Part shown: positions 1-8,161 of the stretch, piece after piece
Position numbering within the stretch: the stretch's first letter is position 1
Layout of the letters: every line of letters starts with the position of its first letter
Assembly (NCBI RefSeq): GCF_000355905.1
Contig: NZ_APLF01000015.1
Span: forward strand, 1 to 54,272
Length of the DNA: 54,272 bases
Direction: 5' to 3'
DNA from: Psychroflexus gondwanensis ACAM 44
GTDB lineage: Bacteria; Bacteroidota; Bacteroidia; Flavobacteriales; Flavobacteriaceae
Notes under the pieces: model-generated
What the model saw: only the letters and a program-made list of their open reading frames with translations
What the model was told of the DNA's origin: nothing
Database searches by the model: none
Position numbers and translations under genes: made by a program

Positions 1-24
1 CCGAGCTTTTAGCTCGGTTTTTTT
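1..24 (+). terminator. Rho-independent terminator of a gene upstream of the window
   Basis: A perfect 7-bp inverted repeat (CCGAGCT, 3-base loop TTT, AGCTCGG) is followed by seven T. On the plus strand this is a canonical intrinsic terminator for a gene to the left of the window. Its T-run abuts the end of the minus-strand efflux operon, so it may also separate the two convergent units. Confidence 0.85.
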
Positions 25-1438
25 ATGAATGGAATGTCAAGATTATTCCCAGCCCCCCCCCTAAACTTCTATAAAGTTCAACTACTGCACTAAATTTATC
101 AAACTTAATTTGTACAACTTCTAGTTGTGTATTTAGTGCATTTTCTTGAGCATTTAAGACTTCAAGATAGTTGGCCAAGCCACTGTTCAGTAATTCTTTA
201 GAATCATCTAAGGCGCTTTGATAGGCTTCATATTCCTTAGATTTTATTTCAATTCTCTCGGTTGCATTTTCAAAATTGAGCATAGCATCAGATACTTCCC
301 TACTGGCAGTGAGTAGTGTTCTTTCAAAGCTCAACAAAGCTTGTTCTTTTTGACTTAGAGCAACCTCATATTCGGTTTTGATTTGTCGTCTATTAAAAAT
401 AGGTTGAGTAAGACCTCCAACTAGCGTAAGAAATAAAGAATTGGTAGAGATGAAATCTGAAATATCCAAACTTTGAAAACCTCCAGTGGCTGAAATAGTA
501 ATGGAGGGATAGAACTTACTTTTGGCAACATTGGTCAGTTCGAAAGCATTGATCAGTTGGTATTCTGCTGCGATGACATCAGGTCTGTTTTCCAATAAAT
601 CTGAAGCTACACCAGTTGTCAATTCTTGATCGATTTCTTGAGTTGAAAACTCACTTCTTTTAAAGTCCTGAGGAGATTGACCTTTTAATATTGACAATGT
701 ATTTTCCAAGAGTTTGATTTCGTTTTTCAAATCAAGTAAAAGTGCCTTGGCTGCATAAAATTGAGCTTCAGTTTGCTTTACAGCAACAGAGGTAAGGTTT
801 CCAGCTTTTTTTAAGGCTATAGAGGTTTCTAAACTTCTTTGTCTACTCTGTACTGTTTCCTCTGTAATTTTAACTTGCTCATCCAAAGCTAATATCTGAT
901 AATATCCAGAAGCTATTCTAGCAATAAGATCTGTTTTAACAACTTTATGAGCTGCCTGAGATTGCATGTAGCTGGCTTGAGCTGCTCTTTTATTACTGCG
1001 TATTTTACCCCAAACATCAGCTTCCCAGGATAAACTAGAGCTTAACTCATATTGATCCAACGAGGAGAAGAAACCCCCAAATTGTGAGTTGGGAGATAAC
1101 TCTTGATGGGTAAATGATCCATTGATATTTACTGTTGGATAATAACCTGCTTTACCTTGCTTATAGTAAGAATTCGCAGCATTTATTTGTTGTAAGGCAA
1201 TCCGTATATCTTGGTTATTTTCTAAAGCCTCTTCAATATGATTCTGAAGAACTGTATCTGTAAACATTTCTTTCCAGCTTACTTTAGAAATAGATAGCGT
1301 ATCACTTTCTAACTGGTCTGTTCTATACTTTATAGGGTCGATCTCTTCTTCTGGTCTTTCGTAATCTTTAGCTACAAAACAGGACTGGACTGTAGCCAAG
1401 CAACAAATAACAAGTATGGATTTAATAATATATTTCAT
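23..1438 (-). CDS. RND efflux outer-membrane factor, NodT/TolC family lipoprotein
   Basis: Outer-membrane channel of a tripartite RND efflux pump; last gene of the operon, 3 bp after the pump gene. It begins with a lipoprotein signal ending in Cys20 (VQSC) and carries two outer-membrane-efflux repeats, about residues 60-250 and 270-465, with the usual helical motifs (SWEADVWGKIR, LENRPDVIAAEYQL). The family normally ends in LGGGW. Here the reading frame runs through a G9 tract (53-61) and ends in the unusual tail LGGGLGIILTFHS. With eight G the frame would read LGGGWE and stop at 43-45. So the last 9 or so residues are suspect: a sequencing error, a real indel, or a slippery tract. Function is confident, C-terminus is not. 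Confidence 0.93.
   Translation of the reverse strand: MKYIIKSILVICCLATVQSCFVAKDYERPEEEIDPIKYRTDQLESDTLSISKVSWKEMFTDTVLQNHIEEALENNQDIRIALQQINAANSYYKQGKAGYYPTVNINGSFTHQELSPNSQFGGFFSSLDQYELSSSLSWEADVWGKIRSNKRAAQASYMQSQAAHKVVKTDLIARIASGYYQILALDEQVKITEETVQSRQRSLETSIALKKAGNLTSVAVKQTEAQFYAAKALLLDLKNEIKLLENTLSILKGQSPQDFKRSEFSTQEIDQELTTGVASDLLENRPDVIAAEYQLINAFELTNVAKSKFYPSITISATGGFQSLDISDFISTNSLFLTLVGGLTQPIFNRRQIKTEYEVALSQKEQALLSFERTLLTASREVSDAMLNFENATERIEIKSKEYEAYQSALDDSKELLNSGLANYLEVLNAQENALNTQLEVVQIKFDKFSAVVELYRSLGGGLGIILTFHS
53..61 (-). repeat. Poly-G (G9) homopolymer tract in the 3' end of the efflux channel gene
   Basis: Nine consecutive C on the plus strand (G9 in the coding sense) lie at the codons for the terminal Gly-Gly-Gly. 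Removing one G changes the C-terminus from a 9-residue unrelated tail to Trp-Glu-stop, the ending typical of the family. Seen directly in sequence; whether the tract varies in length is unknown. Confidence 0.8.
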
Positions 1439-1441
1439 AAT

Positions 1442-4400
1442 CTATTTAGAGTCTTTAGAATTAAGTTGATTTTGTTCTGCTCGAGCTCGGCTCGATGGAC
1501 TTACTTTTTCTTGTAACCATTGGAAAATCACAAAAAGGACAGGGATAACAAATACACCTATCACCGTCCCAACAAGTAATCCGCCCGCTGCTCCAGTTCC
1601 AATAGAATTATTTCCTTTGGCTCCAACTCCAGTTGCTAAGACCAAGGGCAATAGCCCGAGAATAAATGCAAAAGAGGTCATTAAAATTGGTCGGAGTCTC
1701 ACCTTGGCACCATCTAGCGCTGCATCATAAATGCTCATCCCTTCTTTTCGACGTTGAATAGCAAATTCTACTATTAAAATGGCATTTTTTGCCAAGAGGC
1801 CTACAAGCATGATGAGGGCAATCTGGAAATAAATATTATTTTCGAGTCCTGATAGGTTAGTCGTCCAGAAGGCTCCAGCTACTCCTACAGGTAGAGACAG
1901 AATGACGGCAAAGGGGAGCATATAACTTTCATACTGAGCTGCTAAGAAAAAGTAGACGAAAAGTATACTTAAAGCGAAAATCACAATGGATTGCCCACTT
2001 GCAGCAATTTCTTCTCTAGTAATCCCAGAAAAAGCAATATCATAATTGGTCCCCAATTGCTCATCGGCCGTTTTTTGAATGGCCTGGATAGCATCTCCAG
2101 AACTAAACCCCGGTGCCGAAGCTCCATTAATGGTTACCGCATTATATAAGTTAAACCTGTTGACGACCTGTGGACCGTAAATTCTCTCTAAGCTTACAAA
2201 TTCAGAAATGGGTGCTTGTTCACCAGAAGGAAGTCTAACATAAATACTGTTTAAACTCCCTTCATCTTCTCGATCTTCTGGAAGAGATTGTACAAAAACC
2301 CGGTACTGTTTTCCGAATCTTGAAAAGTTAGATACATAGAATCCGCCAACAAAAGATTGCATGGTTATAAGGACATCGTTAACACTAAGACCACTTGTTT
2401 TTATCTTTGGAACATCGAGTTCTAAATTGTATTGAGGAAATTTTGAGCTAAAAGAACTATTAGCAAAGGCAATGGAGTTCTCTCTAAACAAACCTCCCAC
2501 AAATTTTTGAGCCGTATTATCTAGGTCGGTGAAAGACCCTGCAGATTTATCTATAAGTTGCATTTCAAATCCGTCTGCAGCACCGTAGCCTGGAACACTT
2601 GGCGGGGTAAAGAATTGGATATTTGCATCTGTAATTCCTGAGGTGGCCTGGTTCAATTGACCTATAATGGCATTAATTTGTGTGGCATCTGTTGTTCTCT
2701 TTTCCCAATTATCGAGGATAATAAAGCCTTGAGCATAAGAACTTCCAGCTCCTGAGAAAAAGTTTCTTCCTGTAATTAATGAGGCTGTTCTTATACCTTC
2801 AATATCCTGTATTTTTTCATATAAGGTTTCAGTAGCTTCAAATGTTCTATCTAAAGATGCACCTACGGGTAATTCCATATTCATAAATACCACACCTCTG
2901 TCTTCGGAAGGTACAAATCCTTTAGGAGTAAGAGAATTAGCAAAATAAATGGCAACAACTGCAACAATAAGAATAAGAACAGTAATCCATTTTTGTCTTA
3001 CTAAAAATTTTAAGGAATGTACATATTTCCCTAAAAGGGCATTAAATCCAGAATTAAATGCATTATAAAATCGTTGAAGCAAACTAGGCTTATCCTTTTG
3101 TTCTTTAGGCGGTTTTAAGAAAAGGGCACACAAGGCTGGACTTAGCGTTAATGCATTGACTGCAGAAATCGCAATTGCAACAATAAGGGTGACTCCAAAT
3201 TGCTCGTAAAATACTCCAGCAGGTCCTTTTATAAAGGTAATTGGAATAAATACCGCAGCCATCACTAGGGTAATTGATATAATGGCTCCGCTTATTTCAC
3301 TCATGGCTGAAATGGAAGCTTCTTTTGCATCTTTCGCGCCTCCTTCTAGCTTGGCGTGTACTGCCTCAACTACAACAATGGCATCATCTACTACAATACC
3401 AATGGCGAGTAAGAGGGCAAATAAAGTAAGCAGATTTATAGAGTACCCAAATAAATTCAGAAAGAAAAATGTACCTATAATAGAAACAGGAACAGCAATC
3501 GCGGGGATTAATGTTGATTTGAGGTCTTGAAGAAAAATAAAAACAACCAAGAAAACCAATAAAAAGGCTTCAATTAAAGTTTCCTGAACTTTAGAAATAG
3601 AGGCTGTTAAAAATTCATTGGTATCGTAATTGACAAGATATTCCACTCCTTCGGGAAAATTTTGCTCAAGTTCATCCATCTTATCGTAAATATTTTCGAT
3701 AATTTCTTGGGCATTGGAACCTGGAGTTTGAAAAATTCCAAAATTGACCCCTGGGTATCCTTTACTTCGGGATAATGAATTATAAGAGAACGCATCCAAT
3801 TCAACTTTGGCCACATCTTTTAATCTTAAAAACTGGTTGTTATCGAAGGTTTTTAAAATGATGTCCCCATATTGGTCAGAGGTTTTAAGTCTCCCCTTAT
3901 AAGTGATTACATATTGAAAAGCTTTTCCTACATTTTGTGCTATGGAACCAGCTGCTGCTTCTTGACTTTGTTCTCTTATAGCGGTTATAACTTCAGAAGC
4001 GTTAAGATTATAATTGGCCATTTTATCTGGATCTAGCCATACTCTCATCGAGTAATTCTTACCTCCAAATACAGAAACGTTAGCAACACCATTTATCCTT
4101 TGCAATTCTGGCTTAATATTGATGTTCAAATAATTTTGAACATACGTATCGGAATAGTCTTCATTAGTTGAATACATAGCTGCGTAAAGCAGAGCTGAAT
4201 TTTGTTGTTTTTCTGTAACTACCCCAGTTCTAATGACTTCATCTGGTAAAATGGCATTTGCACGTGAGACCCTATTTTGAACATTTACAGCAGCTATATC
4301 AGCATCATAGCCTTGCTCAAAGAAAACGGTTATAGTTGCACTACCATTATTACTAGCAGAAGAGGTGATATAGGTCATTCCTTCTACACCATTTATTTGT

Positions 4401-4600
4401 TCCTCAATAGGAATTATAACACTTTCAAGAATTGTTTCTGCATTAGCTCCCGGAAAGCTAGTGGTGACTTGTACCGTTGGCGGGGCAATATCTGGATATT
4501 GCGTGACAGGTAACTGTTGTATTCCCAAAATACCTAGCATCACAATAATTAAGGATACTACTGTAGATAAGACGGGTCTTTCTATGAATTTTTTAAGCAT
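1442..4600 (-). CDS. RND multidrug efflux transporter, HAE1 family (AcrB-like)
   Basis: Inner-membrane proton-driven drug pump of the AcrB/MexB type, 1052 residues, full family length. The order is one N-terminal membrane helix, a large periplasmic loop, six helices, a second loop and a final helix set. The proton-relay aspartate pair is visible in IGIVVDDAIVVVEAVH near residue 410, and the matching lysine in GLLAKNAILIVEFA near residue 950. The N-terminus (MLKKFIERPVLSTVV) is typical. It lies 5 bp downstream of the membrane-fusion gene and 3 bp upstream of the outer-membrane factor, so the three proteins should assemble into one pump. The substrate cannot be read from sequence; multidrug or detergent export is likely. 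Confidence 0.97.
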   Translation of the reverse strand: MLKKFIERPVLSTVVSLIIVMLGILGIQQLPVTQYPDIAPPTVQVTTSFPGANAETILESVIIPIEEQINGVEGMTYITSSASNNGSATITVFFEQGYDADIAAVNVQNRVSRANAILPDEVIRTGVVTEKQQNSALLYAAMYSTNEDYSDTYVQNYLNINIKPELQRINGVANVSVFGGKNYSMRVWLDPDKMANYNLNASEVITAIREQSQEAAAGSIAQNVGKAFQYVITYKGRLKTSDQYGDIILKTFDNNQFLRLKDVAKVELDAFSYNSLSRSKGYPGVNFGIFQTPGSNAQEIIENIYDKMDELEQNFPEGVEYLVNYDTNEFLTASISKVQETLIEAFLLVFLVVFIFLQDLKSTLIPAIAVPVSIIGTFFFLNLFGYSINLLTLFALLLAIGIVVDDAIVVVEAVHAKLEGGAKDAKEASISAMSEISGAIISITLVMAAVFIPITFIKGPAGVFYEQFGVTLIVAIAISAVNALTLSPALCALFLKPPKEQKDKPSLLQRFYNAFNSGFNALLGKYVHSLKFLVRQKWITVLILIVAVVAIYFANSLTPKGFVPSEDRGVVFMNMELPVGASLDRTFEATETLYEKIQDIEGIRTASLITGRNFFSGAGSSYAQGFIILDNWEKRTTDATQINAIIGQLNQATSGITDANIQFFTPPSVPGYGAADGFEMQLIDKSAGSFTDLDNTAQKFVGGLFRENSIAFANSSFSSKFPQYNLELDVPKIKTSGLSVNDVLITMQSFVGGFYVSNFSRFGKQYRVFVQSLPEDREDEGSLNSIYVRLPSGEQAPISEFVSLERIYGPQVVNRFNLYNAVTINGASAPGFSSGDAIQAIQKTADEQLGTNYDIAFSGITREEIAASGQSIVIFALSILFVYFFLAAQYESYMLPFAVILSLPVGVAGAFWTTNLSGLENNIYFQIALIMLVGLLAKNAILIVEFAIQRRKEGMSIYDAALDGAKVRLRPILMTSFAFILGLLPLVLATGVGAKGNNSIGTGAAGGLLVGTVIGVFVIPVLFVIFQWLQEKVSPSSRARAEQNQLNSKDSK

Positions 4601-4605
4601 AATTT

Positions 4606-5724
4606 TTATTTAAAAACTTTGTCAAATGAGTTTACAATAGAATCCATCTTTGATGATTCTGGTATTATTTTATCACCGTTTTTTATTTTATTGACACCAC
4701 TGCCAACAACCATTTGTCCTTTTTCTATACCTGAAGTCACAACGAAATAGGGGTCTGCTCTTACCACATCTAGTGCTTTTTCTATAACCGTAGAGTCGGA
4801 CTCTTGAAACTTGTATATAAATACTTTTCCTTGACGTGAAAATGTAGATACTCTAGGCACCACTACCGCATCTTTAAGGTAATTTGGAATTATTATCGTA
4901 CCCGATAATCCATCCTTTAAAATTGATTTTGGATTATCGAATGTAGCTCTAAATCTTACTGTACCGGTTTCTCTATTTACTTGACTTGAGATGCTAGTAA
5001 TATTTCCTTTAATCTCATATTCTCTTTCATTAGGCAATTTCAAAGTGATTTCTGGAAATGATGATTCTAAATCCTTGTCAGATCCAGGCTCTAAGTCTAG
5101 AGTAGATACCATGTTTAAATAATCTTTTTCATTCACAGAGAAATACGCAAAAACTTTGTTGGTCTTTACCACTTTTGTCAAGGGTTGCATGTCACTTGGT
5201 TTAATAAGTGCACCATCTCTATAATTTATGGTTCCTACATAACCATCTACAGGACTTTTGATATTAGCATAACTTATGTTTGCTGAAATACTCTGGAGAT
5301 CGCTTTTTGCTAACTCTAAACCTGCTTTCGCAGTCTCCATTTGTCTTTTACTTACTATTTCTTTTTCTACAAGAGGCTTTAATTTATCAACCTCTATTTG
5401 TGCAGCATTTACTCTAGACCTTGCTGCTGAAGCATCGCCACTAAGGCTTCTTGTCTCTAGTTTAAAAAGTATTTGGTCTTTTTTTACAGCAGCTCCTTCT
5501 TCTACAAGAACATCTGTAATATAACCAGCCACTTTCGCTCTTATGTCACTACTTATAATTCCTTCTAATTGAGTAGGATACTCTGTGAATGTACTTATAT
5601 CCTTGGTCTCAACTTCCATAATAGGGAGTTGAGGAGGAGGAGGTGCTTGTTGTTGCCCTTTTTGTTGGCAAGAACTCACTACGATGGCTACTAATATTGA
5701 AATGATAGTTAACTTATTCTTCAT
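4606..5724 (-). CDS. RND efflux periplasmic adaptor (membrane fusion protein, AcrA-like lipoprotein)
   Basis: Adaptor that links the RND pump to the outer-membrane channel. The signal peptide ends in SSC with Cys19 as the lipidation site, followed by a proline-rich spacer (APPPPQLP). A lipoyl/biotinyl half-motif (GYITDVLVEEGAAVKKDQ) precedes an alpha-hairpin (about residues 80-150), then the second lipoyl half (KSPVDGYVG), a beta-barrel and the membrane-proximal domain. Its length (372) is normal. The start overlaps the end of the regulator gene by 11 bp, so the two are translationally linked and the pump is co-transcribed with its regulator. Confidence 0.95.
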   Translation of the reverse strand: MKNKLTIISILVAIVVSSCQQKGQQQAPPPPQLPIMEVETKDISTFTEYPTQLEGIISSDIRAKVAGYITDVLVEEGAAVKKDQILFKLETRSLSGDASAARSRVNAAQIEVDKLKPLVEKEIVSKRQMETAKAGLELAKSDLQSISANISYANIKSPVDGYVGTINYRDGALIKPSDMQPLTKVVKTNKVFAYFSVNEKDYLNMVSTLDLEPGSDKDLESSFPEITLKLPNEREYEIKGNITSISSQVNRETGTVRFRATFDNPKSILKDGLSGTIIIPNYLKDAVVVPRVSTFSRQGKVFIYKFQESDSTVIEKALDVVRADPYFVVTSGIEKGQMVVGSGVNKIKNGDKIIPESSKMDSIVNSFDKVFK

Positions 5725-6211
5725 GTGTCTTAATGTTATTGCTTATTTGTGATAATTTATAGATGGTTTGTTTTAAATTTTCTTTTTCGTTTAATAGATG
5801 GCTTTTAAAAATATTGGCGAGTTCTCCATCAAAGCCTTGATCTTTCTTAAAATCGATAATTTTGGATAGTATGTTGGTTTCCTTTTGAATTTTTTGTTGA
5901 TGTATCTCTAGCGTTTTCTTAAAATAATCTTCTTTAGTCTTAAAATAGCGCTTTCTTTTTTTGTCTTTGTAAATGAACTCAACTCGATCCTCATTTATTA
6001 AAAAATTAATTTGATTGGATACTGAGCTTTTGCTGGCTTTAGTAATCGTAAGAATTTCGTCAAATGTCAGGCATTCTGATTCTGAGAGTATTAGAACAGA
6101 ATAAATCTTACTGGCAAGGGGAGGCATATGGTGTTCCTCTTCAAAATGAGTACTTAATTCTATTGAAAGTTTTCCATTAAACTTATAAATTGAGCTTGAA
6201 TTTTCAATCAT
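5714..6211 (-). CDS. GbsR/MarR-type winged-helix transcriptional regulator of the efflux operon
   Basis: First gene of the efflux operon, 165 residues. The N-terminal part has the GbsR-like pattern (MPPLASKIYSVLILSESE), then a winged helix: helix-turn-helix TFDEILTITKASKSSVSNQI and wing FIYKDKKRKRYFKT (about residues 45-105). A charged, probably coiled-coil dimerisation helix fills the C-terminus. A repressor of its own operon is the natural inference. A TAnnTTTG box (6216-6223) ends four bases before the ATG and an inverted repeat (6230-6247) sits just behind it, where bound protein would block RNA polymerase. The effector is unknown. A decayed second copy of the gene's 5' end lies at 7529-7627. 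Confidence 0.85.
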   Translation of the reverse strand: MIENSSSIYKFNGKLSIELSTHFEEEHHMPPLASKIYSVLILSESECLTFDEILTITKASKSSVSNQINFLINEDRVEFIYKDKKRKRYFKTKEDYFKKTLEIHQQKIQKETNILSKIIDFKKDQGFDGELANIFKSHLLNEKENLKQTIYKLSQISNNIKTHEE

Positions 6212-6215
6212 TGCA

Positions 6216-6247
6216 CAAAGCTAAAATTAGTTCGGCTACAAGCGAAC
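6216..6247 (-). promoter_or_regulatory. Efflux-operon promoter box with adjacent operator-like inverted repeat
   Basis: On the minus strand TAGCTTTG (6223-6216) matches the Bacteroidota -7 box TAnnTTTG. Immediately upstream is the inverted repeat GTTCG-8 nt-CGAAC (6230-6247). The same arrangement, with the related repeat GTTTG-TTTA-CAAAC, recurs in front of the regulator remnant at 7650-7663; the shared core is TACAA(G/A)CGA(A/G)C. Conservation beside two copies of the regulator gene suggests it is that regulator's binding site. The operator role is inferred. Confidence 0.55.
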
Positions 6248-6643
6248 AAGCTTAAGATAAATTATTGTTAATTCCCCATTCTTTATAAATTCATTAAGAC
6301 ATTTCAATTGTTTAATCTATTTGCATGACTCAATATAATGCTTTAGCCTTCACAAATAATGCTTAGACTTTTAATCCCATTATTTAATATAAAAACTAAA
6401 CCATTAAAAAATATTGGTTTTCGTTAAGTGGTCTTATAAAAATAACCATATTATTAATATAGTGTGTCAATGCAAATTGAAAGTGAAAGATGCTCCATAA
6501 TACTTATAAGTAATTTTCAATTCGTTGATTTATTTTGACAAATTAAATAGGGTGTTATAGTCAATGATATGTTAGCTAATAATGGCTAAATAGAATTAAC
6601 AAAAAATTATAGTGTGAAGTAGTATTGTTTAAGGTTTTTGAAA
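6248..6643. other. AT-rich intergenic region between divergent efflux operon and fasciclin gene
   Basis: About 400 bp between the operator region of the efflux operon and the promoter of the fasciclin gene. It is AT-rich. I see no open reading frame with coding character, no RNA gene and no strong hairpin. Confidence 0.5.
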
Positions 6644-6651
6644 TATTTTTG
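6644..6651 (+). promoter_or_regulatory. -7 promoter box (TATTTTTG) of the fasciclin gene
   Basis: Matches TAnnTTTG. A TTG lies 16 bp upstream, slightly shorter than the usual spacing. Transcription would start near 6658, which puts the longer candidate ATG at 6625 outside the transcript and supports the start at 6673. Confidence 0.5.
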
Positions 6652-6672
6652 AACAAACCAAAACAAAAGAAC

Positions 6673-7269
6673 ATGAATAAATTAATTTTAAGTTTAAGTG
6701 TAATTGCTATGATTGCATTTACGTCTTGTAAGAACAACGAAACTAAGGATGAAGCAGCAGCAGAGCAAGAAGAAGCTGTGGTTGAAACTGAAACATCTAC
6801 TGAAAATGCAATGGATGAGCAGCAAACTATTGTAGAAATTGCAGTTGGTAATGAAAACTTTAGTACGTTAGTTGCTGCTTTAAAAGCGGCAGATTTAGTA
6901 GAAACTTTAAGTAGTGAAGGACCATTTACCGTTTTTGCACCTACTAACGATGCTTTTGGAAAATTACCAGAAGGAACAGTACCTACTTTAGTTGAGCCAG
7001 AGAATAAAGAAATGTTAACTGGAATTTTGACTTATCACGTAGTTTCTGGAGAATTTATGGCGGCTGATGTTGTAAACGCTATTAATGACAATGGTGGAAG
7101 TTTTACAATTCCAACAGTACAAGGTGAAGAATTAATTGCAACTCTAGAAGGTGAAAGTTTAATTTTAACAGATGCTAATGGTAATAAATCTACTGTTGTA
7201 TTAGCTGATGTTGATGCTTCTAATGGTGTGATTCACGCTGTAAGTTCTGTTTTGATGCCTAAGTCATAA
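6673..7269 (+). CDS. Fasciclin (FAS1) domain lipoprotein
   Basis: Secreted cell-envelope lipoprotein of 198 residues with one FAS1 domain, a fold used in cell adhesion and matrix contacts. The signal peptide ends in FTSC (Cys19), followed by an acidic linker rich in Glu and Ala (about residues 20-60). The FAS1 domain (about 65-197) shows the hallmark GPFTVFAPTNDAFGKLP, then LTYHVVSG and the closing ASNGVIHAVSSVLMP. The start at 6673 is chosen over 6625 because only it gives a clean lipoprotein signal and fits the promoter box. It stands alone with its own promoter and terminator. The ligand is unknown. Confidence 0.93.
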   Translation: MNKLILSLSVIAMIAFTSCKNNETKDEAAAEQEEAVVETETSTENAMDEQQTIVEIAVGNENFSTLVAALKAADLVETLSSEGPFTVFAPTNDAFGKLPEGTVPTLVEPENKEMLTGILTYHVVSGEFMAADVVNAINDNGGSFTIPTVQGEELIATLEGESLILTDANGNKSTVVLADVDASNGVIHAVSSVLMPKS

Positions 7270-7294
7270 CACAAAAACATTATTTGTAATTCCA

Positions 7295-7320
7295 AACCCC
7301 TCAGTAATGAGGGGTTTTTT
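7295..7320 (+). terminator. Rho-independent terminator of the fasciclin gene
   Basis: Inverted repeat AACCCCTCA / TGAGGGGTT with a 4-base loop, followed by a run of T, 26 bp after the fasciclin stop codon. Confidence 0.9.
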
Positions 7321-7528
7321 AATGCTAAACGCTAAGATTAAAAGATTTTGGAAACAGTTTTAATGGTTTTGGACAAATAGAAGTCTTATTTTAGTGTTGT
7401 CTGAGATCAAACCTTCAAAGGGATGTTATTACTTGGAGCTGATCTCACTCATAAGGTAATTTTATTGAAGTTATGGAATTGTCTAAGTCATTGGACCAAG
7501 AGTGCTATCGCCATTCAGACTTAACATT

Positions 7529-7627
7529 TTAAAGGTAGATTGAATGTATCTTATGTTCATTTTCAACATGAGAACTTAATTCCTTTGCAAGGTTTTCAAT
7601 AAACTTATAAATTGCACTTGACATCAT
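7529..7627 (-). pseudogene. Decayed 5' remnant of a second efflux-type GbsR/MarR regulator
   Basis: A 32-codon minus-strand frame reads MMSSAIYKFIENLAKELSSH and continues VENEHKIHSIYL before a TAA. It aligns without gaps to residues 5-30 of the regulator at 5714-6211 (SSSIYKF, ELSTH, EEEH), then breaks off where the winged helix should begin. Nucleotide identity extends upstream: both carry AAACTTATAAATTG inside the gene, a TACAA(G/A)CGA operator-like repeat, and a related AGATAAA stretch. This is most simply the leftover of a tandem duplicate, or of a second efflux locus, separated from the intact copy by the fasciclin gene. The -7 box seems eroded, so it is probably not expressed. Confidence 0.7.
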
Positions 7628-7649
7628 AATTATGTTGCAATAAAAATCT

Positions 7650-7663
7650 GTTTGTTTACAAAC
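7650..7663. promoter_or_regulatory. Operator-like inverted repeat upstream of the regulator remnant
   Basis: GTTTG-TTTA-CAAAC, a perfect 5-bp inverted repeat. It occupies the same position relative to the remnant as the GTTCG/CGAAC repeat does relative to the intact regulator. It also lies 57 bp upstream of the Nudix gene on the plus strand, so it might now influence that gene. The role is inferred. Confidence 0.4.
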
Positions 7664-7719
7664 GAGCGAGTTTTAGATAAACTAATGTCAATTTTATATT
7701 ATACATATTTCAAAAAGAC

Positions 7720-8157
7720 ATGTCCATATCTCAATCTATTTCAGTAACGACAGATGCTGTGCTTTTCACCTTAAGGAAGTCGGAGATTTATGTTTTACTC
7801 ATTCAAAGAAAAAATTCTCCATTTAAAAATCATTGGGCACTGCCTGGCGGATTTGTAGAGGATAACGAAAGAGTAAAAACTGCATGTCAACGCGAATTGA
7901 AAGAAGAAACGGGTTTATCAATACCAATAAGTACTTTTGTATTTATCGATTATTTTGATAATCCTAAAAGAGATCCTAGGGGTAGAACTCTTTCTTTTGT
8001 TTTTGGAGTAATTTTAGAAAAACCTTTGAGAGTAAAAGGGAGTGACGATGCCAACAAAGCTGAGTGGATAAATCTCAAAAAAATATCTAATTTAGCTTTC
8101 GATCATTTTGAGATTATTCAAAAAGCAAAACACAAACTTTTAGATCATAAAATTTAA
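7720..8157 (+). CDS. Nudix hydrolase, ADP-ribose pyrophosphatase-like
   Basis: Hydrolyses a nucleoside diphosphate linked to another moiety. The full Nudix box is present at about residues 47-69: G-x5-E-x7-REL-x-EE-x-GL, seen as GFVEDNERVKTACQRELKEE followed by TGL. The preceding WALPGGF and the small all-Nudix length (145) fit ADP-ribose or NADH-type enzymes. There is no C-terminal winged helix, so it is not a NrtR-type regulator. It probably forms an operon with the thioesterase gene 4 bp downstream. The exact substrate cannot be told. Confidence 0.9.
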   Translation: MSISQSISVTTDAVLFTLRKSEIYVLLIQRKNSPFKNHWALPGGFVEDNERVKTACQRELKEETGLSIPISTFVFIDYFDNPKRDPRGRTLSFVFGVILEKPLRVKGSDDANKAEWINLKKISNLAFDHFEIIQKAKHKLLDHKI

Positions 8158-8161
8158 GCCT

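Noticed and set aside
5276-5524. Plus-strand open frame opposite the adaptor gene
   Set aside because: A shadow of the conserved membrane-fusion gene on the other strand, with no protein-like features; the same holds for the many other antisense frames.
6248-6643. Possible small RNA or toxin-antitoxin gene in the large intergenic region
   Set aside because: No hairpin-plus-T-run, no promoter pair and no open frame with coding character were found.
6625-6672. Upstream ATG extending the fasciclin protein by 16 residues
   Set aside because: It precedes the predicted transcription start, and the extension would bury the lipoprotein signal.
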